Shown: positions 1-7,646 of the stretch, one piece after another | Numbering within the stretch: position 1 is the stretch's first letter | Layout: every line of letters starts with the position of its first letter | Assembly: GCF_000383415.1 (NCBI RefSeq) | Contig: NZ_KB911256.1 | Coordinates: 310,001 to 374,000, forward strand | Length of the DNA: 64,000 bases | Origin: Hyphomicrobium zavarzinii ATCC 27496 | GTDB lineage: Bacteria; Pseudomonadota; Alphaproteobacteria; Rhizobiales; Hyphomicrobiaceae | Direction: 5' to 3' | Notes under the pieces: model-generated | The model's input: the letters and a program-made list of their open reading frames with translations, nothing else | Told to the model about the DNA's origin: nothing | The model's database searches: none | Made by a program: the position numbers and the translations under genes

Positions 1-2
1 TG

Positions 3-575
3 GTTGCAGCTCTGTTCATTGCCCGTGGCCCGTTGCAGGTGCTTGCCCGTTGGGTAGCGTCGCGTGGCGATCCGGAACTTGCCCAGCTCCTCGCGCTCAC
101 CATTGCACTAGGGTCTGCGATTGTCGCGGCCTCCGCCGGTCTTTCTCCGGCACTCGCCGCATTCGCGGCCGGCATGATTATTGGCGAGGGTGATGCGCGC
201 CATGCTGTCGAGAACGAGATTAGGCCCTTCCGCGATTTGTTTGTCGGGATTTTCTTTGTCGGCATCGGGACGCAATTGCCACTATGGACTATTCCATCTG
301 CATGGCCTGTCGTGCTGATCTGGCTCGCAATTATTTTCGCGGGAAAGACGCTGATTGTCTTGGTCGTCGCCCGATCATTCGGCGAGTCGCTCCAGACCTC
401 GTGGCGAACTGGGATGATTCTGGCCCACGGAGGAGAATTCAGCCTGATGCTGCTATCGGTTTCTTCGGCATCGGGCATTGTCGCCGACGAGTTCGCGGGC
501 CCCCTCCTTCTCGCGATTGGAGTTAGCATGCTGGCCGGGAGTGTCACGGTCAGATGGGCGGGGCTAAAGGTTTAG
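3..575 (+). CDS. CPA2-type monovalent cation/proton antiporter, C-terminal part
   Basis: The frame is open from the window's left edge, so the N-terminal half lies outside. The visible 190 or so residues are almost entirely hydrophobic helices resembling the last transmembrane segments of KefB/NapA-type CPA2 exchangers, including the typical stretches FFVGIGTQL and AHGGEFSLML. The protein stops right after the last membrane helix, so it has no RCK/TrkA-N regulatory domain, unlike KefB and KefC of enterics. An internal TTG at 33 is not needed as a start, because coding continues upstream of it. It probably exchanges K+ or Na+ for protons across the inner membrane; the exact ion cannot be read from this part. 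It is followed by phage-derived fragments on the other strand. Confidence 0.8.
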   Translation, partial: VAALFIARGPLQVLARWVASRGDPELAQLLALTIALGSAIVAASAGLSPALAAFAAGMIIGEGDARHAVENEIRPFRDLFVGIFFVGIGTQLPLWTIPSAWPVVLIWLAIIFAGKTLIVLVVARSFGESLQTSWRTGMILAHGGEFSLMLLSVSSASGIVADEFAGPLLLAIGVSMLAGSVTVRWAGLKV

Positions 576-612
576 AAGGGTCAACATCAAGATAACCATA
601 TTTCTCAGATTA

Positions 613-861
613 CTAAGAGCACGCCCGCGACTGGTCGCGCATCACGGCGTAGTCGGTCAGCATTTCCGCGAGCGCCGATCCCTGTGGCAGCAACGCCAGC
701 TCCTCGGCCGCCCGCGCCTGGAACTCCCTGCTGTACTCGACCGAGGGCGGACAGACGGTAGCCGTGCGAGGTTCAGAAGTGGCCGTCGCGCAGGCGGTCA
801 GCGAGATCGCTGCGATTACGAAGGACGGCGAGCTGCCGCGTCGAGCATCTGGCGTTGGATG
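613..861 (-). CDS. Rz1-like outer spanin lipoprotein (no usual start codon)
   Basis: A stop-to-stop frame of 83 codons on the minus strand, overlapping the end of the next-upstream small gene in another frame, as Rz1 genes overlap Rz genes. It has a short hydrophobic stretch ending in a lipobox, ISLTAC, then about 55 residues containing SVEYSREFQARAAEELALLP and ending QSRACS, which resembles small lipoproteins of rhizobial prophage lysis cassettes. The frame contains no ATG, GTG or TTG before the hydrophobic stretch, so either it uses a rare start, the start was lost, or it is translated by frame slippage from the overlapping gene. The role (outer-membrane half of a spanin) is inferred from layout and lipobox only. 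Confidence 0.45.
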   Translation of the reverse strand, partial: HPTPDARRGSSPSFVIAAISLTACATATSEPRTATVCPPSVEYSREFQARAAEELALLPQGSALAEMLTDYAVMRDQSRACS

Positions 862-1028
862 TCATTGAACTTCTCCGAGGTTTCGAGGCGTTCGGCGAGG
901 CGTCCCGCTCGCCCGGAGCGCCGGAGTGAGAGCAGGAACAGGAACACGGCGAGTGCGATGGCGCCGTAGCGCAGGGCCGCCCGCATCCACGGGGCGGCGG
1001 CGATCCCGGTGAACAGAGCGGCGATCAT
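816..1028 (-). CDS. Small phage lysis-cassette membrane protein (inner spanin-like)
   Basis: 70 residues. One N-terminal membrane helix (AALRYGAIALAVFLFLLSL) is followed by a basic, polar tail rich in R, E and Q (AERLETSEKFNDIQRQML), the layout expected of an Rz-type inner spanin. Its ATG shares bases with the TGA of the upstream endolysin fragment (ATGA at 1025-1028), showing translational coupling in a lysis cassette. The next reading frame downstream is the lipobox-bearing frame. A holin cannot be excluded because there is only one clear membrane helix. The cassette is likely inactive as a unit because the endolysin is truncated. Confidence 0.5.
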   Translation of the reverse strand: MIAALFTGIAAAPWMRAALRYGAIALAVFLFLLSLRRSGRAGRLAERLETSEKFNDIQRQMLDAAARRPS

Positions 1029-1516
1029 CGACGCCCCCGTTTCCAGTCGTCGATGCGGGCGTAGATCGCCACGGCAAGGCCCGCGATCGCCACGGCGATG
1101 AACACCCAGCGCAAGGTGTCGAGATAGGGGACGAGCGGCAGGATCGCGGTCTGTGTCTCCGTCAGAACGCTCTGCGCCACCTCGACACCCGCTGCGCCCA
1201 GCGTGGCCACGCCAGCTGCGCCGCTGCCCTTCATCGTTCGGCTGTCTGCCAGGACCTCCCGCACGGGCGACGTTTCCGCGGCGAACGCCGTCGCCCGCAC
1301 CGGGAACCGCTCGCCCCATTGCCGAGCCGGCCCGAGATCGATGTGCATGAAGCCCGAGCGCGGATAGTAGCCGAAGCCGAGGAAGCCGACGGCTCGGGCG
1401 GCAGCCTCGAAAGCCACCGGATCGTGATTCGCCATGGCGATGTCAAAGGCCGTGCCGTCCATGTGCTTCGAGCGTGGCGCGCCGCCGACGGCCCGGTTAT
1501 GCGCCGGACTGCGGTA
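1025..1516 (-). pseudogene. Truncated phage endolysin, peptidase M15 family, with C-terminal membrane anchor
   Basis: The readable protein begins YRSPAHNRAVGGAPRSKHMD and continues GTAFDI, the zinc-binding SxHxxGxAxD block of M15 D-Ala-D-Ala peptidases, then the second metal ligand region GFMHIDLGPARQWGERFP, a linker, and a C-terminal membrane helix (WVFIAVAIAGLAVAIYA). The first 50 or so residues of the family are missing: an in-frame TGA lies immediately before the Tyr codon (TGA at 1517-1519). The first internal ATG is at 1462, after the first zinc ligand, so any product starting there would be inactive. The break falls exactly where the RuvC-like fragment begins on the other strand. Confidence 0.75.
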
Positions 1517-1691
1517 TCAGGGCGTTCCTGTCGGCACCATCAAACGCTTCGCCACGGGCAAGGGCAACGCCGGCAAGGAAGCCGTGCTCGCCGCGATGCG
1601 CCAGCGCGGGTTCCAACCCGCCGACGACAACGAGGCCGACGCGATCGCGATCCTGCTTTGGGCGATGGAGACCCGGGGAGGTGTGCTGTGA
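1515..1691 (+). pseudogene. C-terminal fragment of phage RuvC-like crossover junction nuclease
   Basis: The last 58 residues match phage-type RuvC resolvases: YQGVPVGTIKRFATGKGNAG, then a block ending PADDNEADAIAILLWAME, where the acidic DNEADA motif holds the last catalytic aspartates of the family. Upstream of 1515 the frame runs antisense through the M15 endolysin fragment and has no family resemblance, so about the first 100 residues are lost. A frame from an ATG at 1434 is formally open, but its first 27 codons are antisense to the endolysin. The stop TGA overlaps the GTG of the next fragment (GTGA), preserving the original phage gene order. Confidence 0.7.
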
Positions 1692-1930
1692 GGTGGACGC
1701 CGAGCCTCGTCGAGGAACGTCTCGCGGAAGCGGCCTTCGTGCTCAAGCGCCTGCCCGAACCCCGGCGGCAGGGATATTTCAGCGTCTGGCCGGAGATCCT
1801 TCACAGCTTCGCCGACAAGGTCGGACAGGAGCCGATGCGCGTCATCCCGTCAGGGCAGCCTGAACCGGCCCGACTTCGTTATTCTACCCGATGGCAGTGT
1901 AGGACTATTTGCCCGCCCCGCGTTCGATGA
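1688..1930 (+). pseudogene. DUF6362 family prophage protein, 3' truncated
   Basis: It starts with GTG overlapping the stop of the RuvC-like fragment. The N-terminal 53 residues, WTPSLVEERLAEAAFVLKRL and PRRQGYFSVWPEILHSFADK, are typical of the DUF6362 proteins found after RuvC-like genes in alphaproteobacterial prophages. After VGQEPMRVIPSG (about 1850) the sequence stops resembling the family, and the remaining 26 residues are out-of-frame reading of the next fragment. The usual C-terminal half is gone. The function of the family is unknown. Confidence 0.6.
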
Positions 1931-2306
1931 GCAGCACGAAGTTATTGGCGTGGAGCACTTGATTGTTGTCGAGTTGAAGCGGCCCGGCATTCCTATCGGC
2001 ATGGATCAGAAGAACCAAGCATGGAAGTATGTTGTTGAATTGCAGACTCACGGATTGATTGACGATTCTACGCGTGTGACCTGTTTTGTCCTGGGATCGC
2101 GACTAACGCCGCGTGAAGGCGTCCGTGAGGAAGGGCCGACCAAGATTATCCCCATGGCCTATGAAACATTTATCCGACGTGCTGAAACTCGGATGCTTAA
2201 TCTGTATGCACGGCTTTCCGAGGCACCATTCCTGCGTCAAGCTGGCTTGGATGCCGACAGCTTCGTGAAAGAGCCAATCGCACGCCAAGGTGGTTTCGAC
2301 GTGTAG
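1848..2306 (+). pseudogene. C-terminal fragment of a PD-(D/E)XK nuclease-like protein
   Basis: From 1848 the frame reads RQGSLNRPDFVILPDGSVGL and later IVVELKRPGIPIG: an acidic residue followed by a VELK strand is the pattern of a PD-(D/E)XK nuclease core (PDF...ExK). The fragment continues for 118 codons after a GTG at 1950 and ends EPIARQGGFDV. The upstream part of the protein is missing, and the frame before 1848 overlaps the DUF6362 fragment. Comparable VELKRP domains occur at the C-terminus of large ATP-binding proteins in bacterial defence and mobile elements. A GTG start at 1950 would remove the PDF aspartate, so I treat it as a remnant. Confidence 0.5.
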
Positions 2307-2462
2307 TTGATCTGGCAGGAAAAAAGTTCTGTAACTTAGGGCTCTGCCCTCGGCGCACTTCGAAAGGCTTCCGCCCAGCTTCCTCCGCGCGTGACGCGCT
2401 CCGTGCAGCCGGTTCCCCGCGAAGCCTCCCTCCGTTTGCACACCCGGTCTCGGCGACGGCCA

Positions 2463-2498
2463 GAAGGTCAGGCGCGGCGTTCCGCTTCGCTGACCTTC
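2463..2498 (+). other. Inverted repeat upstream of ardA
   Basis: Nine-base arms GAAGGTCAG and CTGACCTTC with an 18-base spacer lie 20 bases before the ardA start. The position between a probable promoter and the ribosome-binding site suggests an operator or an mRNA hairpin controlling ardA, whose expression on mobile elements is usually restricted to entry into a new host. The role is inferred from position only. Confidence 0.4.
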
Positions 2499-2517
2499 AG
2501 ACCCGAGGATCAGAGAC

Positions 2518-3045
2518 ATGGCCAACGTATCCGACAGCAATCCCCGCATCTATGTCGCCTGCCTTGCCGCCTACAATAACGGCTATCTGCATGGGGCTTG
2601 GATCGACGCGGATCAGGACACCGATCAGATCAGGGATGAAATTGCCGCGATGCTTGCCCGTTCCCCTGTAGAGGGCGCGGAGGAATACGCCATTCACGAT
2701 TATGAGGGCTTCGAGGGCGTTAGCATCTCCGAATATGCCGGCATCGACACCGTGGCGCGGATGGCCGCTTTCATCGCAGAGCATGGCGCACTTGGCGCGG
2801 GCCGGCTGGAGCAGTTCAGCGGCGACATGGACCAAGCCGAATCCACGTTGGAGGATTGCTATCATGGTCAGTTCGCCAGCCTCGCCGACTACATGGAGGA
2901 ATTGACGACCGAGAGCGTCACGATCCCCGAGGCGCTGCGCTACTATGTCGATTGGAACGCGATGGCGCGCGACGCCGAGATGGGCGGCGACCTGTTCACT
3001 ATCGAGACGGCGCACGGCGAGGTCCATGTGTTTTCCAACAGGTGA
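2518..3045 (+). CDS. ardA: Antirestriction protein ArdA
   Basis: 175 residues, the normal ArdA length. It is strongly acidic, mimicking B-form DNA: examples are IYVACLAAYNNGYLHGAWID at the N-terminus and EYAIHDYEGFEGVSISEYAG in the second domain, both hallmark ArdA blocks. ArdA binds type I restriction enzymes in place of DNA and protects an incoming element. The start ATG follows GAGGATCAGAG. Neighbours are remnants of integrative elements, and ardA together with a DUF2285 gene is a common pairing on alphaproteobacterial integrative conjugative elements. The gene appears intact. Confidence 0.93.
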   Translation: MANVSDSNPRIYVACLAAYNNGYLHGAWIDADQDTDQIRDEIAAMLARSPVEGAEEYAIHDYEGFEGVSISEYAGIDTVARMAAFIAEHGALGAGRLEQFSGDMDQAESTLEDCYHGQFASLADYMEELTTESVTIPEALRYYVDWNAMARDAEMGGDLFTIETAHGEVHVFSNR

Positions 3046-3239
3046 GTACATGACTGCCTGTCCGTGCTCATACGGGCAGGCAGCTCCAAAGCGCCGGCTG
3101 TTGCCAAGCTAAAAACACCAAAGAATGATCGGGTTAGCCGCTCAAGGTATCTGCTTTGAGCGGGTTCTATATTTTCGGTGATCCTTGAACCTCTTTTTGC
3201 CGGGCGCTGCCCAGCATCCCGGCTTGGGGAGGAGACGCC

Positions 3240-4023
3240 ATGCTCAGCATCGATTGGCGATCTCCGGCGGCATACGGGCATACAAAGCACATCCCTGCCG
3301 CTGGTTTCGCTTGGGAATACCTGCGCCGTAACGACGAATATCGTCGGGACTGCCAGACCATCGCATTGACCGGAGGGGCGGCTGCCCGCGACCTTGAAGA
3401 GTTCGCGCATCGATGGGGGTTGCGATTTCCCGTGCGATCCCGACGCGCCGCATGATCGTCAAACGCCGATCTGGTGTCCGCGCCTTCAGCCGAAAGCTGT
3501 GATGTTGTCGCCTGTAGATCACAAGGACGGCGACACCGAGCCAATATTGACGCTGGCGCACCTAGACGGCCTAGACCTGCGCCCCGCTGCCGATGGCTGG
3601 CACGGCCTCTGGCAGGTGGATGGCATTGCACATCAGTTCTGGCTTCCCGAGGCAGTTCCGGATGCCACCGCCTTCTATGCCGTTACGCTGCCGATGGATT
3701 CATTTCTGGAGCTGCGCGCTCACGCCGCCCGCCGTTTTTGGCGTTCCCTCAGCGGCCGCGCGCCCGGTCCAGATTTCCGGGCCGTTCCCGCCCAGCTCCG
3801 GCAATGGCATATCCTGTCCCTGCGCGCGCTCGACGCTCGTCTGAGCGGCGAGAGCTATCGCACCATCGCCGAAATCCTGCTCGGCTTTCGCGGCACCAAG
3901 GAGGATTTCGAGCGCGACCCGCGCAAGAACAAGGCCCGCCGCCTAGTCGCGCACGGCATCAAAATGATGCGCGGGGGCTATCGCCTACTGCTCCATTATC
4001 CGATCAAGCCCAACAAGCGTTAA
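3240..4023 (+). pseudogene. DUF6499-DUF2285 transcriptional-regulator-like protein, frameshifted
   Basis: A well-placed ATG (after GGGGAGGAG) begins a frame with the DUF6499 pattern DWRSPAAYGHTKHIPAAGFA and WEYLRRNDEYRRD; it runs into HRWGLRFP and then an early stop at 3453-3455. The +1 frame starts to make family sense at FPCDPDAPHDRQTPIW and continues through a complete DUF2285 (RovC-like DNA-binding) domain ending at 4023 (WHILSLRALDARLSGESYRT, MMRGGYRLLL). Removing one base near 3431-3433 would restore a single reading frame of about 260 residues. In this family the two domains are normally fused. Either the gene is dead, or two separate products are made (the second from a weak internal start near 3394). 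Confidence 0.7.
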
Positions 4024-4040
4024 TCGTGCTGGCGTGGCCC

Positions 4041-4319
4041 TCACGCCTTGTTGGCTGCCGCCTGCTCCAGAATTCTCCGATAGCCCTCACGCGACAGCCA
4101 TTGCGCGCGTTCGAGATGGCTTTGCCAGCAACGGCGTGTGCGAGGTTCATCGGCGGCCGGATCACGGTGTAGCACGATCTGCGCGACTTCCTTCCAGTCC
4201 GCGCCGTCGGCCTTCGCATCCAGCAAACGCAGATAGGTGACGTAATGCCGTTCGTCATAGACGGTTAAGGCGCGCGGGCGGCAGGCGATGTGGTTGATCC
4301 AAAATCGAAGGTCATCGCG
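4041..4319 (-). pseudogene. Small DNA-binding-domain protein of integrative elements, 5' truncated
   Basis: The frame reads DDLRFWINHIACRPRALTVY, then YVTYLRLLDAKADGADWKEV, DEPRTRRCWQSHLERAQWLS and REGYRRILEQAAANKA. Short proteins of this kind lie beside DUF2285 genes on integrative elements. An in-frame TGA at 4320-4322 directly precedes this sequence, and no ATG, GTG or TTG occurs until a TTG at 4226, so the true N-terminus appears lost. It converges on the DUF2285 gene, with stops 18 bases apart. I recognise the neighbourhood pattern, not a defined function. Confidence 0.5.
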
Positions 4320-4656
4320 TCAACAGTTCAGTCGCCGTCCCGGTGTGGAGATGTCAACACACAATCGAGGTCCGACGCTATCCCCCTGACGTAGGGCGGT
4401 TGGGAGAGGCGTCCCAGAAGCCGACATCGCGATGGGGGGAGGTGGACAGCCCCGCATGTATCGTGTGACGTCCGTCTTCGAATAAGTAGCGGTTGTCGTT
4501 CAGCGCTTTGTTAGCGTCTGCTTCGGTACCCGATATATTGCTCTGCAACCAAATCGTGCGACACTGTCCATTGATTGGCCGAGGAACATGTTTTGCTCGT
4601 CGCGGCCCTTATTCCCATAGTACAATGCGTCTCGATTAAGTCGCGTGGGGGATGTC
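4320..4656. other. Intergenic stretch between element fragments
   Basis: No convincing gene. Two short stretches here, near 4415-4431 (TCCCAGAAGCCGACAT) and 4508-4525 (GTTAGCGTCTGCTTCGGT), reappear slightly diverged and in the same order downstream of the GIY-YIG-like gene, near 5419 and 5468, suggesting a degenerate repeat around that gene. No terminator or RNA gene is evident. Confidence 0.35.
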
Positions 4657-5337
4657 ATGGTGCAATTCGTCGTGAAGGGTCCTTTTCCCGTTCCGTTAAG
4701 GAAGGGGGTGACCGGCGGAAGACTCATCCATCAAGAGCAATTGAAAGTAATCGTCCAAGAATGCGACGACGTCAGCAAGCCCGGCTGTTACGTCTTCTCC
4801 TGCGCCTCTGGACGCGGGAGCTTGCCGGTCTATGTGGGGAAGGCATCTAAGAACATCTTCAAAGAAGCCTTCAACGACCGCAATATCAACAGTCTGAATG
4901 AGTATCTAAGTAACAGACGTAAGGCCAAGATTGAATTTTACGTCATCCATCAAGCGAATGTGCGCGGTCAAACAGGCAACGAGACATGTATTGATGACAT
5001 TGAAGACTGGCTTATCGGCTTTGCCAGCCGTCGCACCGCTCAGCTTCTTAATATCCATGGGGCACGCCCGACGAAGTGGTCCATCGCTGGTGTAGCAAAC
5101 CACGACGGTAGAGGGCACCCTGGTTCGTCGGTGTTATCGTTCAAGGCCATGATGGGCATGACGACGAAGAGGCCGAAAGGTGTTCCTCGGAGTTCCATCG
5201 TCGAAGATGCAGAGATAACGCCTGAAGCCATCGAGAGCGCGAGCCCCGAGATTGAAGAGGCGGCTGAGATTGAAGACGAAGTGGGAAGCGACCAGGGGGA
5301 TACCTTGCGGGGAAGCTCACCAGAACTCCCGACTTGA
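4657..5337 (+). CDS. GIY-YIG-like domain protein of unknown function
   Basis: 226 residues from the ATG at 4657, chosen over an in-frame GTG at 4645 because a GGGGGAT ribosome site precedes the ATG. Residues about 35-65 contain KPGCYVFSCAS and LPVYVGKASK, resembling the two beta-strand motifs of GIY-YIG nucleases (G-x-Y, then Y-V-G). The C-terminal 50 residues are acidic and low-complexity (ESASPEIEEAAEIEDE). The usual catalytic Arg and Glu cannot be placed with certainty. Base composition is lower in GC than the flanking operon, fitting a separate acquisition. It stands alone between two long noncoding stretches. Confidence 0.6.
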   Translation: MVQFVVKGPFPVPLRKGVTGGRLIHQEQLKVIVQECDDVSKPGCYVFSCASGRGSLPVYVGKASKNIFKEAFNDRNINSLNEYLSNRRKAKIEFYVIHQANVRGQTGNETCIDDIEDWLIGFASRRTAQLLNIHGARPTKWSIAGVANHDGRGHPGSSVLSFKAMMGMTTKRPKGVPRSSIVEDAEITPEAIESASPEIEEAAEIEDEVGSDQGDTLRGSSPELPT

Positions 5338-5801
5338 ACGGTGGCTTGGTGTGGGTGACACGATTGGGTGGCCTTGGCATCACCGGAATCGTTGTCAGGA
5401 AGTTTGATTGACGATTGGTCCCAGGAGCCGACATCTAGCTCCGATCGGTTCGAACTGCGGACAGCTGTGTTAGTGGCGTCTGCTTCTGTTTGCCTAGCGA
5501 TTCATCGGGGCGGCCGCACAGTCTCTTTCTCTCCACGTCTGCTGCCTATTTCCTGCAGGGAGGTGATGAACGTGCACAAGCGCCGCCCTCACCTCCGCAA
5601 CACGAGGGCAGAGTGCAGCAACGACCACACGCATGCAGTGGAAAACCTGCTGATGCGGGGCGACGGCAGCTGCGATTCACGCCAGACATTTTTTTTTGGC
5701 TGCTTTTCAGCATAACATTTCGAAAGTCTTCTTGCTGAACGAACGCTTTCGGCCCTTCTGACTTCTGGAGCGGTGGGCGCCAATAGATTCCGAGGTGGGG
5801 G
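5338..5801. other. Noncoding stretch before the ClpB-like operon
   Basis: No reading frame here has family resemblance or a good ribosome site. It contains the second copies of the two short repeats noted upstream of the GIY-YIG-like gene, and a run of nine or so T at 5690-5699. The promoter of the downstream four-gene operon should lie in its right half; I cannot identify a clear -35/-10 pair. Confidence 0.4.
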
Positions 5802-7646
5802 ATGGTTCGTGTTGACGCCTATCAGAAGCCGCGCTGGCTGAGGGATCTGCAGCGGTTCCTTCCTCTAAAGAGCCAGTTCGTCCTCACCGGCAATGTTCGC
5901 GACCTGCAGGCCCTGGAAGCTATCCCGGGGCAGATGACTGCGGCATCCCTGATGACAGCGCTTGCGACAGAGCTCGTCGCCAGCGGCTACCAGCATGTGG
6001 TCTCCTACGAGCCGACCACTGGCTTTCGCATGGCCGACACACTGTCGGGCACGCCTCCGGATGGCGATGCGGTACTCAGCCGACTAGGCCTGACACCGGC
6101 AAACGGGATCGCACCGGCGGGACTCGATCTACTCACATCCACACTGGAGCGGATCGTCTCGTTTGACGACGGACCTATTGCCCTCGTGGTGGACTTCGCG
6201 TCACGGCTGATCGTCCGCAATGAGTTCCTCCAGCCGCACGAGCATCAGCTCTTCATGCGTGCCCAGGTTCTTTCGCAGACGGCCCGGCCGAGACCGCATG
6301 GCCCGCAGCGGACGCCGTTCTTCAATTCCATCGTGTGGATCGTCGACAAAGAAGGCGATCTGCCGGACTGGTTCCTCTTCAACAATGCCCGCCTGCGACA
6401 CATTCCGATCGCCAAGCCCGACCACCTTGCGCGAGGTGCGCTGGCGCGCGTCCTTATCAAGACCATGCCGGCAGGCGGACAAGCGAGTGCGGAGGCCCTC
6501 GCCGCCTCTGCCGACGCTTTCGTCGATATGACCGACGGCCTGCTCCTCACGGACCTCAACGCGATTGCGCAACTGGGTCGCAGCGAGAGCGTCACGTTCG
6601 ACCGGATCGCCGATGCCGTGCGACGCTACAAGGTCGGCGTGACCGAGGACCCGTGGAGGAGGATCGACCGGCGCAAGATCGAGGCGGCGCCGGCCTATAT
6701 CCGCGGCCGGGTAAAGGGCCAGGATCATGCCGTCACGCATGTGCTGGATATCGTGAAGCGGGCACTCACCGGTGTCGGCGCACCGCGCCGCGGCGGGCGG
6801 CCGCGGGGCGTCGTGTTCCTGGCAGGTCCCACTGGCGTCGGAAAAACCGAGCTTGCCAAGGCTATTACGTCGCTGCTGTTCGGCGATGAAAGTGCCTACA
6901 TCCGGTTCGATATGTCCGAGTTCGGCGCGGAGCATTCGGACCAACGCCTGATCGGCGCTCCGCCGGGCTATGTCGGCTATGATGTCGGCGGCGAGTTGAC
7001 CAACGCCATTCGCGAGAAGCCCTTCAGTGTTGTTCTGTTTGACGAGATCGAGAAGGCGCATCCGCGCATCCTGGACAAGTTCTTGCAGATTCTCGACGAC
7101 GGCGTGCTGACGTCGGGTCGCGGTGATCGCGTCTACTTCTCCGAGGCACTGATCGTCTTCACCTCCAACCTCGGCATCTATCGCGAGGACCCGTCAGGCG
7201 AACGCGTCCTCAACGTCTCGCCCAACGAGCCTTTTGCGGCGGTCCAGGCGAACGTGCGCCGCGAAATCGAACGCCACTTCAAGATCGTTCTCAACCGGCC
7301 CGAAATTCTCAACCGGATTGGCGAGAACATCATCGTCTTTGATTTCATCCGGCCGGAGGTCGCCATCCAGATTTTTCATCAGATGGTGGATGCGACGCTG
7401 GCCGATCTGGCGCATGGCGGCACACACGTTTCGATCAGCAACGGCGCCCGCGAACAGCTGGCGATTTTGTGTCTGGAGGATCTGTCGAACGGGGGACGCG
7501 GCATTCGCAATCAGGTCGAACGCCATCTTGTCAATCCGCTGGCCCGCGCCCTGTTCGACTTCGGCGATCCGCAGGGATCTCGCCTGTCGATTGCCGAGGT
7601 TGAGAAAGGAGCTGTCACGTCGCTGCATCTGGCGAGGTTGCCATGA
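5802..7646 (+). CDS. ClpB/ClpA-like AAA+ unfoldase with degenerate first module
   Basis: 614 residues; ATG after GAGGTGGGGG. Residues 1-290 resemble an AAA+ module without a Walker A motif (QFVLTGNVRDL near 25, IVWIVDKEGDLPDWF near 178), so it is probably structural or regulatory. Residues 300-540 are an active Clp/Hsp100 D2-type module: Walker A GPTGVGKT at 342-349, pore loop GYVGYDVGGEL near 389, Walker B FDEIEKAHP near 412, sensor 1 IVFTSNLG, arginine finger region NRPEILNRIGE, then the C-terminal small domain. The intact pore-loop tyrosine suggests ATP-driven threading of a protein substrate. No N-terminal Clp repeat or ClpP-binding loop is visible. Its stop overlaps the next ATG (ATGA), so it is translationally coupled to the radical-SAM gene. 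Partner and substrate are unknown. Confidence 0.85.
   Translation: MVRVDAYQKPRWLRDLQRFLPLKSQFVLTGNVRDLQALEAIPGQMTAASLMTALATELVASGYQHVVSYEPTTGFRMADTLSGTPPDGDAVLSRLGLTPANGIAPAGLDLLTSTLERIVSFDDGPIALVVDFASRLIVRNEFLQPHEHQLFMRAQVLSQTARPRPHGPQRTPFFNSIVWIVDKEGDLPDWFLFNNARLRHIPIAKPDHLARGALARVLIKTMPAGGQASAEALAASADAFVDMTDGLLLTDLNAIAQLGRSESVTFDRIADAVRRYKVGVTEDPWRRIDRRKIEAAPAYIRGRVKGQDHAVTHVLDIVKRALTGVGAPRRGGRPRGVVFLAGPTGVGKTELAKAITSLLFGDESAYIRFDMSEFGAEHSDQRLIGAPPGYVGYDVGGELTNAIREKPFSVVLFDEIEKAHPRILDKFLQILDDGVLTSGRGDRVYFSEALIVFTSNLGIYREDPSGERVLNVSPNEPFAAVQANVRREIERHFKIVLNRPEILNRIGENIIVFDFIRPEVAIQIFHQMVDATLADLAHGGTHVSISNGAREQLAILCLEDLSNGGRGIRNQVERHLVNPLARALFDFGDPQGSRLSIAEVEKGAVTSLHLARLP

Noticed and set aside
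4500-4727. Minus-strand frame over the start of the GIY-YIG-like gene
   Set aside because: No ribosome site and no similarity; it overlaps the better-supported plus-strand gene start.
5368-5738. Two open frames between the GIY-YIG-like gene and the ClpB-like operon
   Set aside because: Low-complexity products, no ribosome site, no family pattern.
6201-7061. Long antisense frame in the ClpB-like gene
   Set aside because: The plus strand carries Walker A, pore loop and Walker B; the antisense product is a compositional shadow.
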